A stretch of 64,000 nt of DNA. It comes from Paracidovorax konjaci (GTDB lineage: Bacteria; Pseudomonadota; Gammaproteobacteria; Burkholderiales; Burkholderiaceae_C). Made by a program: the position numbers and the translations under genes. Location: contig NZ_FOMQ01000019.1 in the NCBI RefSeq assembly GCF_900112675.1, forward strand, positions 1-64,000, read 5' to 3'. Shown here one piece after another: positions 1-8,530 of the stretch. How positions within the stretch are numbered: the stretch's first letter is position 1; the number at the start of each line of letters is the position of its first letter. The notes below the pieces were generated by a model. It made no database searches, was not told where the DNA came from, and worked only from the letters and a program-made list of their open reading frames with translations.

Positions 1-916
1 CAAAGACGGATTTCTACCATTTGACTGACCCTCTCACTGCGGCGAATCCAATCGCGGTGGTGGTCAAATCAACGGGCGCCTGTACGCCATCGATGCGGAC
101 CACCTGAACACGCCCCGGCGGCTGACGAACGCGCAGGGGCAGGTGGTGTGGCAGTGGCTGATCACGGGCTTTGGAGAAGCGAACCCGACCACCGGCGCCA
201 CGGGCTACGCGCAGAGCGGGCAAGCCGGCATCCGCAACTACGGGGAAGCGGTGCGGTTCGACCTGCGGTATCCGGGGCAGGTGTGGGACGAGGAGACGGG
301 GCTGAACTACAACCTGCACCGGTACTACGACGCGGCGAGCGGGCGGTACATCCAGGCCGATCCGATCGGGCTGGAGGGTGGGTGGAATCGGTTCGGGTAT
401 GTGGGCGCGGATCCGCTGAACTTCTCGGACAACGAAGCCTGCAAAGGCGTTCGGCCGTGCCTCCGGTCAGTTATGCGCAAAGTCTGCTCAACGCACAGGG
501 TGTGAATCTCACAAGCCAGATTCGGCAGTACCAGCCCAACTATGCGCCGATGTATGTCTCGGCTCCTGGGCAAGGGTTCACTGCGGCGAATATCAGGCAA
601 TTGCGGGGAGCGTTACAAAGACTGCAAAACTCGGGCACGTGCAGTCCGTCGGATGCGGTAATTGCAGAGACTACAGGTGGTAGTGGGAATATGACCAGCT
701 CATATAGGCTGAGCGCTGATGATCTTTTAAGTGCAGGTCAGCGTTTTTTGGGGGTTGGATGTCTTTCGGAGTGCAGATGGGATGAGGCAATTCCGAATTG
801 ATGGAAATTCTTTGGCGGGGAACCATTCGCCCGGAATGCCGCACGGGCATCTGGAGATCTATTCGCCTGGATCGGCTAGGCCGATCGTAAACAATCACAT
901 CTTGTTTTTTGATTGA
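1..916 (+). pseudogene. Rhs-family polymorphic toxin, 3' part, frameshifted
   Basis: Rhs/YD-repeat proteins are large secreted toxins with a conserved core and a variable C-terminal tip. One frame from about 74 to 505 carries the hallmark core: LYAIDADHLNTPRRLT, then VWDEETGLNYNLHRYYDA and RYIQADPIGLEGG. The reading frame is broken at least three times. Upstream of about 75 the coding frame is a different one (…NPIAVVVK). After the core (near 430-445) the tip continues in another frame (VSYAQSLLNAQGVNLTSQ to about 745). At the T6/G5 run (749-759) it shifts again to a frame ending FRSADGMRQFRIDGNSL, then PHGHLEIYSPG, stopping at 916. The tip is much AT-richer than the core. The 5' end lies outside the window. 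I read this as a decayed rhs locus or orphan tip. Sequencing errors at homopolymers could explain the 3' shift but not all three. Confidence 0.75.
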
Positions 917-919
917 ATT

Positions 920-1144
920 ATGAAAATAGAAATCGGAGTTTCAGGTCGGATAATTTCTGGTATAGAACTTGGCAGATATGTAAAAGTGATTGATGATGCT
1001 GAGTCTTCGGGTGGTTATTTAATAATAACTTCTGCAGATGCCGATTTTAAGGAGGATGGCTTTGATGCTTGGGTGGAAGACGAAGGGCAGCTTATAAGAT
1101 ATTTCGAAGAAGCAGGGTGGAAAGTGAATTGGATAATTAAATAG
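920..1144 (+). CDS. Small protein after the Rhs tip, putative immunity protein
   Basis: The product is 74 residues, acidic, with no signal peptide or membrane segment. It starts MKIEIGVSGRIISG and ends WKVNWIIK. The ATG lies 3 bases after the stop of the Rhs toxin tip. This is the usual place for the cognate immunity gene of an Rhs or CDI toxin, which neutralises the toxin in the producing cell. Base composition is strikingly AT-rich compared with the flagellar genes, as is typical of exchanged tip/immunity cassettes. I do not recognise the family. The immunity role rests on position, size and composition only. Confidence 0.5.
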   Translation: MKIEIGVSGRIISGIELGRYVKVIDDAESSGGYLIITSADADFKEDGFDAWVEDEGQLIRYFEEAGWKVNWIIK

Positions 1145-1359
1145 TTAAATTTGGCTTTATTGGGGTATAAAAATTCTTGCTGGAGCGTGAAAGAATTGAG
1201 AAAAATATTTCCTCTCCGGCAGCAGACACCCCGCAATCACGCAGCCACGGAGAACCTCTCAAAATTTCTCGATCTGCAAATTTATGCGTCGTAAATCGTT
1301 GATTTATGAAGGCGCTGAGTGGCTGAATTCGGGGTTTGGGAAAATTCTCGACGGTGTAA
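1145..1359. other. AT-rich spacer between putative immunity gene and rhs scrap
   Basis: No convincing gene is visible here. The composition stays AT-rich to about 1320 and then returns to the high GC of the chromosome, which marks the right edge of the transferred segment. No inverted repeat typical of an insertion sequence end was seen. Confidence 0.4.
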
Positions 1360-1500
1360 GCGGAGGACGGCACCGGCAGCACGGTGCTGGGCCAGTACGC
1401 CAACCGCCGCAGCAGCGACAGCGCGGCCCCCGCCGGTGAGATGGACCGCATGGAGGTGATCTGGCTGCCCACAGCCCCGGGCCCGCTGCCCGCGTGCGTG
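1360..1500 (+). pseudogene. Displaced rhs fragment (pre-core segment)
   Basis: One frame reads AEDGTGSTVLGQYANRRSSD, then EMDRMEVIWLPT. This is the segment that in intact Comamonadaceae Rhs proteins lies immediately upstream of the LYAIDADHLNTPRRLT core found at the left edge of the window. It is preceded by an in-frame stop at 1357-1359 and fades out before 1500, so it encodes no protein. It lies downstream of the tip and immunity gene, in the wrong order for a normal rhs gene. It is therefore probably a remnant of a second copy left by recombination. Confidence 0.65.
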
Positions 1501-1541
1501 GCCCCCTCAGCCCGACGGCCCACGTTGCCCTGTGGGCCGCT

Positions 1542-2771
1542 TCACCTTCCCGCCGGCCGCTCTACCACCAGATCCGAGATCACCCGCAGCAATGCCCGGT
1601 TGACCTCCTCCAGGTCCAACTCGTGAGCTTCGCACAGCTGGCGGACCGCGTTGGCGTCTTCGGATTCGAGTGCGCAGGCCATTTCCAGGCTCGATGCGTA
1701 GGGGCCGGTGCGCAGCACGGCCGCGTCGTAGATGCGTTCCGACAGGGGCAGCCGGCGCAGGATGGTGCCGAGCGGCTCGGAGAGCAGCTCGCCCAGTTGC
1801 GACAGCAGGCCGCAGAGGTAGACCTCGCGGCGCAGGTCGTTTTCGACGCCGGCGTCGAGCAGGCGTTCGGTGAGGTGGGCGCGGATCACCATGGATTCGC
1901 GGATGGGCTGGAGGTTGGGGTCGGTGCTGGCGTGCGGCAACTGGTCGCCGAGCCAGCGCTGCAGGGAGCCGTAGCCCATCATGACGAGGCCGCGGCGCAG
2001 CGAGTCGACACCCGTGCGCAGGCCGAGCGCGGCCGAGTTGGTGTAGACCATGAACCGGTAGGCGAGCAGCGGGTCTTCGCCGAGGATCTGCTCGAAGGCT
2101 TCGAGCGATTGCTCCGCGTCGATGGCGCGCATGAGCTTGAGCACGGTCTCGTGCGCGGGCTGGGGGGGCTGGTGCCGCAGGCTGTAGAGCACGTCCTCGG
2201 CGGGCCATCCGGCGATGGCGAGCGCGTGGTGCCGGTCCAGGCAGTGTTCCATGAGCGGGCGGCTGGCCACGCTTTCGTAGATCTGGCCCGCGATGACGGG
2301 GCTGGGCGCGGCCGGTGCGCCGCGGATCGGGCCGCCGGCCGCGCGCAGGGCCGCGGCGGCATCGGTGGCGGACAGGGTGAGCAGGCTGTTGTCGAAGCAG
2401 GCGGCCACCTCGGCCGGGGGCAGGTGGTCGAGCGGGCCGCGCCACACGAGTTTCAGGCCGCGCTGGTGGGCGGCGCGCACGCGGGCGAACAGGTCGGCAT
2501 CGCCGAGCCAGGCGTCGGGCACGCTGATCCAGGGCGTGCCGCGCGGGGCCTGGGCGAGCAGGTCGGCCAGCAGTTGCGGGCTCTGCGGCGACAGCAGCAG
2601 GGGGGGAGAACTGGCGCTCCAGAGTTCCTGCAGCGTGCGCAGCAGGTGGGGCGCATCGACGAGCGCTTCGCCGGCGATGTGCACATGCAGCTGGACGGCT
2701 GCGAGGCGGCGGGCCTGGTTCCAGAGGGGGCGGTATCCGAGGATCAGGCTGCCGAGGACGGATTGGACCAT
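1542..2771 (-). CDS. HDOD-domain signalling protein (YuxH/EAL-HDOD type)
   Basis: The product is 409 residues. The N-terminal ~200 residues resemble the degenerate EAL half of YuxH-type proteins (opening LGSLILGYRPLWNQARRLAA), without a recognisable c-di-GMP phosphodiesterase signature. From about residue 205 an HDOD domain follows (ETVLKLMRAIDAEQSLEAFE, LLSQLGELLSEPLGTIL). HDOD proteins are non-catalytic regulators in motility and c-di-GMP networks. The gene follows flgL in the same direction after 58 bp, so it is probably the last gene of the flgI-flgL transcript. A link to flagellar control is inferred from this position. Confidence 0.75.
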   Translation of the reverse strand: MVQSVLGSLILGYRPLWNQARRLAAVQLHVHIAGEALVDAPHLLRTLQELWSASSPPLLLSPQSPQLLADLLAQAPRGTPWISVPDAWLGDADLFARVRAAHQRGLKLVWRGPLDHLPPAEVAACFDNSLLTLSATDAAAALRAAGGPIRGAPAAPSPVIAGQIYESVASRPLMEHCLDRHHALAIAGWPAEDVLYSLRHQPPQPAHETVLKLMRAIDAEQSLEAFEQILGEDPLLAYRFMVYTNSAALGLRTGVDSLRRGLVMMGYGSLQRWLGDQLPHASTDPNLQPIRESMVIRAHLTERLLDAGVENDLRREVYLCGLLSQLGELLSEPLGTILRRLPLSERIYDAAVLRTGPYASSLEMACALESEDANAVRQLCEAHELDLEEVNRALLRVISDLVVERPAGR

Positions 2772-2829
2772 GGGTGGGCGGTGCGGTGGCCCGGCGGAGG
2801 GGGCCTGCGCCCCGGTTGTCTCTTTCCGC

Positions 2830-4116
2830 CTAGCCGATGTAATTGAACAGCGACAGCTTCTGCACTTGCGCGTACGACTGCAGGGCCGCCTGGTAGCCGG
2901 TCTGGTTGTTCTGGAAGTCGGAGATGCCCTTGATCATATCGAGATCCTCCGCACGCGAGCGGTCGGCCTCCAGCTGCACCTGGCGCTTGTCCTGGTCGCC
3001 CGTGATGCGGTCCGCGCGGTTGAGCAGTTCACCCGCGTAGCCGCGCATGTTGTGGATGCGTTCCAGCCCGATGTCGATGTTGTTGAGCGCCTGGCCCACG
3101 GCCTGCGTGGCCGCGTTGCTGTTGGTGGCGCCGCCGATGTCGCGGATCGCTTGGTCGATGGAGCTGAAGATGCTCGCGCTCGGCTTGAGCGAGACGGTGT
3201 CGCCGTTGGCGGGCGAGAAGTTGTAGGTGCCGTCGGACTGCTTGGTGGGCGTGCCCGTGATGTTGAAACTCACGCCCGGGATGCCGGTGACCGCGATGGA
3301 GACGGCCTTGTCGGAGGGGAAGTCGGGCACCGTGACGGGCGCGGACGAGACGCCCGTGGTCGTGTTGGTGATCGTGTAGGTGGCCGTGGTGGTGCCGGCC
3401 GTGGCGCCGGGGCCCACGCCGCTGAAGACCACCTGGTAGTCGTCGCCGGTGACGAGGCTGGTGTCCACCGGTTTCACGCCATCGGTCACGAGCAGCCGGC
3501 CCGAGGGGATGGCGCTCACCGATGCGGTGTAGACCCCGTCGCGCTTGGGCTGGAACATGAAGGCCGATTCGCCGTCGATCGACACCGGCAGCGAGGTGCC
3601 CGAGCCCGAGGCCAGGCCCGCCTGCCCCGCGAAGCTGTAGTCGGGGCTGCCGGACTGCGGGCCCAGGAAGGGTTCGAGCGCGCTGCCCAGCGCGCCCAGC
3701 AGCGGCAGGCCGTTGGTGTCCTTGCGGTTGACCAGGTCGGAGAGCTGCTCGCGCAGGCCCTGCACCTGGTTCATCATGGTTTTGCGGTCTTCGGATTTGA
3801 GCGAGCCGTTGCCCGCGTTCACGATGAGCTGGCGCAGTTCCTGCACGATGTCCACGGCCTGCCCGAGCGTGGACTCGGCCTGGGTGACGGTGTTGCGCGC
3901 GTTCTCCAGCGCGCGCTGCTCACTCTGCACGCGCGACAGGCGCGTCATGGCGCGCTCGGCCTGCGCGGCGGCCACGGGGTCGTCGCTCGCGCGCACCACG
4001 CGCTTGCCGGAGGTGAGGTTCTCCTGCAGGTTGGACAGCGCCGTCTGGCGCTGCGACAGGTTGCGCAGCGCGTTGTCGTACTGGTTGGCGGTGGCGGTGC
4101 GGTAGAAGGTGCTCAT
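2830..4116 (-). CDS. flgL: Flagellar hook-filament junction protein FlgL (HAP3)
   Basis: FlgL joins the hook, via FlgK, to the flagellin filament. The product is 428 residues and has the flagellin-like ends expected of HAP3: MSTFYRTATANQYDNALRNL with LTSGKRVVRASDDPVAA at the start, and an amphipathic C-terminal helix ending QKLSLFNYIG. The middle (about residues 170-300) is a variable Thr/Gly-rich insertion. It lies 58 bp after flgK in the same direction and is exported by the flagellar type III system with help from FlgN. Identification is secure from both ends and gene order. Confidence 0.95.
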   Translation of the reverse strand: MSTFYRTATANQYDNALRNLSQRQTALSNLQENLTSGKRVVRASDDPVAAAQAERAMTRLSRVQSEQRALENARNTVTQAESTLGQAVDIVQELRQLIVNAGNGSLKSEDRKTMMNQVQGLREQLSDLVNRKDTNGLPLLGALGSALEPFLGPQSGSPDYSFAGQAGLASGSGTSLPVSIDGESAFMFQPKRDGVYTASVSAIPSGRLLVTDGVKPVDTSLVTGDDYQVVFSGVGPGATAGTTTATYTITNTTTGVSSAPVTVPDFPSDKAVSIAVTGIPGVSFNITGTPTKQSDGTYNFSPANGDTVSLKPSASIFSSIDQAIRDIGGATNSNAATQAVGQALNNIDIGLERIHNMRGYAGELLNRADRITGDQDKRQVQLEADRSRAEDLDMIKGISDFQNNQTGYQAALQSYAQVQKLSLFNYIG

Positions 4117-4174
4117 GGCGTTCTCCGGAGGGCCGGGTTCGTTTCAGCGGGCGGTGGCGGGATCGGCGTCGGCA

Positions 4175-6106
4175 TCAGCGGCCCATCGTCTGCAGCAGGC
4201 TGTCGAAGATGCTCTGCGCGATCTGCAGGACCTTGGCCGAAGCCTGGTAGGCCTGCTGGTACTGGATCAGCTTGGCCGCTTCCTCGTCCAGGTTCACGCC
4301 CGAGACGGCGGTGCGGTCGCGTTCGAGGTTGGAGGCGATGGTGGCCGACACGTCCGCAGCGTATTTGGCGTTCTGCGTGCGCGTGCCGACCTGCGCCATG
4401 AGGCCGGCATAGCCGTCGCTCATGGTCGCTTCGTCGAACATCTTCACGTCGCCCAGCGCGTCGAGCGCCGAGGCATTGCCCGCATTGCGCTTGTAGGCGT
4501 CGCCGTACTGCGGGTCCAGGGCGTTGCCCACCTTCACGGTATCGCCCGTGCCGGGGGTGCCCTTGAGGGTGATCTCCCAGCCGTCGATGGTGATGGGCTG
4601 GCCGGCCGTGTAGGCCAGCCCGGTGGTGCCCGAGGCCGGCGTGGTCGATCCCGTCACGCCGTAGGTGGCCGGCGGGCCGGCGGCGAAGGTGAGCGTCACT
4701 CCGCCCGGGGTGGGCGGCGCCGTGAAACCGGTGGACGTGGCCTGCACCGACGTCAGCTGCAGCGAGCCGTTGTTGGTCGTGCCCATGGAGGCGTTCACCG
4801 GGCTGGCGGCCGCGAGGTCGCGCGGCGAGAGCACGCGCGCCTCGATGTTGGAGGCCGCGCTGCTGAAGGGCTTGAACAGCATGCGCTCGCCGGCCGCGCC
4901 CGCAGCGGTGAGGTTGAAGTTGAGGCCGTCGATCTGCTGGCCCGCGAGGTTCGCGAGGTCGGTGAAGCCCGTGGCCTTGCCGTCCGACAGGCGCACCACC
5001 TGGCCCGCGGGCGGCGTGGTGAATCGCACTTCGTAGTCGGAGGCGGCGAACTTCGTCGCATCGGTGAAGGCGACGTTGCCCACGGCCGTGCCGCTGGTGT
5101 AGCCGGGCATCGTGCTGGCGACGGAGAACAGGTCCTTGCCGGGCTGGCCGTCGAGCGTCACGCCCAGCTTGTGCTGCGCGTTCATCGTCATGCCGATCGA
5201 CTGGGCCATGCGGCCCAGCAGGTTGCGCCCCTCGGCCACGTCGGTGTTGTGGAAGCGCAGCAGGCCCGACAGCTCGCCGCCCGCGAGCATGGAGTCGTCC
5301 AGTTCGATGGGCTTGGCGCCCGGCGGGCTGAAGTACAGCTTGAGCTGCCCGCTGCCGGGGAACAGGCTCGACTCCTCCACGGCCAGCGGTGTGGCGGTGG
5401 TGCCCAGCACCAGGGGCTGGCTGCCCGCCACGAAGAGGCCCACCGTGCCGTCGTCGGCCGCCACCTGCGTGGTCTGCACGTACTGGTTGATCTCGCGGAT
5501 GATCTGGTCGCGCTGGTCCAGCAGGTCGTTCGGCGTCTGGCCGTTGCCCTTCACGCGCGCGATCTGCTCGTTCACCGCCGCCATCTGCTTGGCCAGGCTG
5601 TTGATCGCGTTCACGTCGCTCTTGAGCTGTTCCTTGACGGTGTACTGGATCTCGTCGATGCGTTCGGCGGCCGAGCGCATGCGCGCGGCGGTCTCGTCCA
5701 TGCGGGTGATGGTCACCGTGCGCGCCGTGATGTCGGTCGGCGCGGCGACCACGTCCTTGAGCGAGTTGAGCATGTCGGTGATCGATGCGCCCAGCCCGCT
5801 GGTGCCGCCGCTGAACACGTCCTGCATCTGCGACAGGCGCTCGGCCCGCGTCTTGTCGGCCGTCTGGGAGGAATTGGCCGCGGCCGCCTGGCGCGTGAGC
5901 AGTTCGTTGTGGTTGCGCAGGATGGTCTGCACGTCCACGCCCTGGCCGATATAGCCGCCGCCCGTGAACTGGCCCTGCACCGTCTGCAGCGACAGCGTCT
6001 GGCGCGAATAGCCCGCCGTGTTGACGTTGGCGATGTTGTGCCCGGCCGTCTGCAGGGCCGTCTGGTTGGCGAGGAGGGCGCGGGCGCCGACGTTGAGCAG
6101 GCTCAT
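4175..6106 (-). CDS. flgK: Flagellar hook-associated protein FlgK (HAP1)
   Basis: FlgK is the first hook-filament junction protein. The product is 643 residues. The N-terminus has the rod/hook family signature (HNIANVNTAGYSRQ) after MSLLNVGARALLANQTALQ, and the C-terminus has the conserved VNLDEEAAKLIQYQQAYQAS. The central region is a long variable exposed domain. It begins 16 bp after flgJ, so the two are co-transcribed, and it is followed by flgL. No sigma-28 promoter fits in the flgJ-flgK gap, so expression should come from the upstream flg transcript. Confidence 0.96.
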   Translation of the reverse strand: MSLLNVGARALLANQTALQTAGHNIANVNTAGYSRQTLSLQTVQGQFTGGGYIGQGVDVQTILRNHNELLTRQAAAANSSQTADKTRAERLSQMQDVFSGGTSGLGASITDMLNSLKDVVAAPTDITARTVTITRMDETAARMRSAAERIDEIQYTVKEQLKSDVNAINSLAKQMAAVNEQIARVKGNGQTPNDLLDQRDQIIREINQYVQTTQVAADDGTVGLFVAGSQPLVLGTTATPLAVEESSLFPGSGQLKLYFSPPGAKPIELDDSMLAGGELSGLLRFHNTDVAEGRNLLGRMAQSIGMTMNAQHKLGVTLDGQPGKDLFSVASTMPGYTSGTAVGNVAFTDATKFAASDYEVRFTTPPAGQVVRLSDGKATGFTDLANLAGQQIDGLNFNLTAAGAAGERMLFKPFSSAASNIEARVLSPRDLAAASPVNASMGTTNNGSLQLTSVQATSTGFTAPPTPGGVTLTFAAGPPATYGVTGSTTPASGTTGLAYTAGQPITIDGWEITLKGTPGTGDTVKVGNALDPQYGDAYKRNAGNASALDALGDVKMFDEATMSDGYAGLMAQVGTRTQNAKYAADVSATIASNLERDRTAVSGVNLDEEAAKLIQYQQAYQASAKVLQIAQSIFDSLLQTMGR

Positions 6107-6122
6107 GTGCGTTCACCCATCC

Positions 6123-7025
6123 TCAGGCCGACGGGCCCACGCGCAGCGTGCTGTGGATGGCCCGGCTCAGCTTGTTCGCGTACTCGGGGTCGGTGGCGTA
6201 GCCGGCCTTCTGCAGTTCGGCCGCGTAGGCCACGGCCGAATGCGTCTTCTCGCGGGCCTTCTCGTAGCGCGGGTTGTCGTTGATGAGGCGCGCGTAGTCC
6301 TTGAACGAATCCTCGTACGAATCGTAGGCGCGGAATTTCGCGGTCACCTTGCGCGGGGTGCCGTTGATGTATTCGGTGGTGGTGATCTCGGCCACCTTGC
6401 CGGTCCAGCCCTTGCCGGCCTTGATGCCGAACAGGTTGAACGAGTTGCTGCCGTCCTTGGCACGGATCTCACTCTTGCCCCAGCCGGTCTCGTGGCCGGC
6501 CTGGCCGAGCATGAAGCTCGCGGGGATGCCGCTGTCCTGCGACACGCGCTCGGCCGCGTCGCGGTGGTGCTGCACGAAGCTGTCGCGGCCCTTGGGCGCG
6601 GGCGCATAGGCGTTGGCGGCCGCGGCGGCGCGTGCGGGCGACTGCGACGGCAGGCTCAGCGTGGAGGGGGGCGAGAACGCCGGTGCGGCCTCCTGGCCGC
6701 CGCCGATCTGCCGCGTGAGCTGGCGCTGGATGGCCTCGGAGAGCCCGCCGGGCAGGCCCGACATCTGCACCGAGAGCTGCTGGTCCAGCATGTCCGTGCC
6801 CAGGTCCGCCTGTCCGCCTTCCATCAGGCCGGACTTCATCGTCGCCTCGCGCATGCTCTTGATCATCTCGCGCATGAAGAGCGACTCGAACTGCTTGGCC
6901 GCCTCCTTGGCGGCCTGCGGGTTGTTCTGGCCGGCTTCGTACTTGAGCGCGTTGAGCGAGCGCGCGTCCACCGCCAGCGCATTCGTGGCCGAGGGCGACG
7001 CGGAGGAGGGCAGGCTGAGGGCCAT
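6123..7025 (-). CDS. flgJ: Rod-cap and peptidoglycan hydrolase FlgJ
   Basis: FlgJ caps the growing rod and opens the peptidoglycan layer for it. The product is 300 residues with two domains. The N-terminal rod-binding part (about 20-110) contains EAAKQFESLFMREMIKSMRE. The C-terminal glucosaminidase/muramidase domain (about 150-300) contains FMLGQAGHETGWGKSEIR, with the conserved catalytic Glu in the HETGWG segment. It lies between flgI and flgK on the same strand. The bifunctional length is normal for beta- and gammaproteobacteria. Confidence 0.96.
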   Translation of the reverse strand: MALSLPSSASPSATNALAVDARSLNALKYEAGQNNPQAAKEAAKQFESLFMREMIKSMREATMKSGLMEGGQADLGTDMLDQQLSVQMSGLPGGLSEAIQRQLTRQIGGGQEAAPAFSPPSTLSLPSQSPARAAAAANAYAPAPKGRDSFVQHHRDAAERVSQDSGIPASFMLGQAGHETGWGKSEIRAKDGSNSFNLFGIKAGKGWTGKVAEITTTEYINGTPRKVTAKFRAYDSYEDSFKDYARLINDNPRYEKAREKTHSAVAYAAELQKAGYATDPEYANKLSRAIHSTLRVGPSA

Positions 7026-7079
7026 GGCGTTCTTCTCCCGGCGGTCAGGCGGAGGCGGTGGGGGCGGCCGGGGTCGTCA

Positions 7080-8246
7080 TCAGATGACCTCCAGCTCGGC
7101 GTTCAGGGCGCCAGCGGCCTTGATGGCCTGCAGGATGGCCAGCAGGTCCTGCGGCGTGGCGCCCAGCGTGTTGAGCGCGCGCACCACGTCGGCGAGCTGC
7201 GGCGAGGGCGGCATCTGGATGATGTTGCCCGGGTCCTGCTTGATGGCGATATCGCTCTTTTGCGCGACCACCGTCTGGCCCTGGGACAGCGGATTGGGCT
7301 GGCTGATGACGGGCGTGGAGCTGATGGTGATCGACAGGTTGCCGTGCGCGATGGCGCAGGGGCCCAGCGTCACGGCCTGGTTCAGCACGATGGAGCCGGT
7401 GCGCGCGTTGATCACCACCTTGGCGGCCGGCGTGGCGTCGGCCACCGTCAGCTCTTCGAGGTCGGCGATGAAATTCACGCGCTCGCCCGGGTTCTGCGGG
7501 GCCCGCACCTGCACCGTGCGGCCGTCGAGCGCGGTGGCGATGTTCACGCCCTTGCCCAGCTTGCCGTTGATGGCCTGCGCCACCTTGCGCGCGGTCTGGA
7601 AATCGGAGGCGTTGAGGCCCAGGTTGATCGTGTCGCCGTCGTGCAGCGGCGTGGGCACCGCACGCTCCACCTGCGCGCCTTCAGGGATGCGGCCCGCGCT
7701 CAGGTGGTTGATCTGCACCTTGCTGCCGCCGGCGGAAGCCCCCGCGCCGCCCACGACGAGGTTGCCCTGCGCCAGCGCATAGATCTCGCCGTCGGCGCCG
7801 CGCAGCGGCGTGGCGATCAGCGTGCCGCCCTTGAGCGACTTGGCGTTGCCCATCGAGGACACGCTCACGTCGATCTGCTGGCCCGGCTGGGCGAAGGCCG
7901 GCAGTTGCGCCGTCACGATCACCGTGGCCACGTTCTTGAGTTGCGGCGCCGCCGTGCCGGGCGGCAGGCTGATGCCCATCTGCTGCAGGTAATTGGTGAG
8001 CGCCTGCGTGGTGATGGGCATCTGCGTGGTCTGGTCGCCCGTGCCGTCCAGCCCCACGACGAGCCCGTAGCCCGTGAGCTGGTTGCTGCGCACGCCCTGC
8101 ACCGCCGCCACCTCCTTGATGCGCAGCGCGTGCGCGGGTGCCATCGCCGCCACGAGCAGGGCGAACGCGGCCAGGCCTTGCGCGAGCCCGTGCCGCAGGG
8201 CGGCCCGGTGCGCGCGTGCGAAGAAGGAGGGGGAGAGGAACGTCAT
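7080..8246 (-). CDS. flgI: Flagellar P-ring protein FlgI
   Basis: FlgI forms the periplasmic P-ring around the rod in the peptidoglycan layer. The product is 388 residues with a Sec signal peptide (hydrophobic core LAAFALLVAAM, cleavage expected after AHA at residue 40). The mature start LRIKEVAAVQGVRSNQL and the segment GYGLVVGLDGTGDQ are family hallmarks. No strong Shine-Dalgarno precedes the chosen ATG. The gene is separated from flgH by 284 bp that contains a terminator and a dispersed repeat, so flgI may head its own transcript with flgJ, flgK and flgL. Confidence 0.96.
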   Translation of the reverse strand: MTFLSPSFFARAHRAALRHGLAQGLAAFALLVAAMAPAHALRIKEVAAVQGVRSNQLTGYGLVVGLDGTGDQTTQMPITTQALTNYLQQMGISLPPGTAAPQLKNVATVIVTAQLPAFAQPGQQIDVSVSSMGNAKSLKGGTLIATPLRGADGEIYALAQGNLVVGGAGASAGGSKVQINHLSAGRIPEGAQVERAVPTPLHDGDTINLGLNASDFQTARKVAQAINGKLGKGVNIATALDGRTVQVRAPQNPGERVNFIADLEELTVADATPAAKVVINARTGSIVLNQAVTLGPCAIAHGNLSITISSTPVISQPNPLSQGQTVVAQKSDIAIKQDPGNIIQMPPSPQLADVVRALNTLGATPQDLLAILQAIKAAGALNAELEVI

Positions 8247-8420
8247 GGCACCGATTGTGGAATCGGAGGCCCCGGAGGAATGGACCGAAAAGGCGCCGGA
8301 TCACGGCTCTTTTGGGGGAACAGGGGGGCGGGGTCCAGGGCGGGGCGCTGTTGCGGATTCCTCGCAGGCCTGGCATGCCCCTGGGCCTGGCGTGGCACGG
8401 CTTTCATCGAAAAGTGCTGC

Positions 8421-8465
8421 ATGCCGCCGGATTCATTGAATAGTTTGCTATATAAATAATAGCAA
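8421..8465 (+). repeat. 45-bp dispersed intergenic repeat, copy A
   Basis: This is one of three copies of a 45-bp element in the window (others at 22438-22482 and 47528-47572). It begins ATGCCGCCGGATTCATTG and ends with the short palindrome TTGCTAT-n7-ATAGCAA. Copies A and B share the first 32 bases exactly. It is AT-rich in its second half, in contrast to the surrounding GC-rich DNA, and sits directly next to the flgH terminator. Confidence 0.85.
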
Positions 8466-8493
8466 AAACCCGTTCCGCTGGGTGCGGTACGGG
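8464..8493 (-). terminator. Rho-independent terminator after flgH
   Basis: Read on the minus strand, a stem CCCGTACCGC / GCGGAACGGG (one mismatch) with a 5-nt loop is followed by five U residues. It lies 37 bp beyond the flgH stop and ends transcription of the flgB-flgH operon before flgI. Confidence 0.75.
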
Positions 8494-8530
8494 CTTGGAG
8501 CGGAAGAGCCGGCATCGCGCCGGCGGGCCG

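Noticed and set aside
1384-1626. Short plus-strand gene reaching into the HDOD gene
   Set aside because: Only its first part (to about 1500) has Rhs homology. The rest overlaps the 3' end of the HDOD gene in antisense and is not coding.
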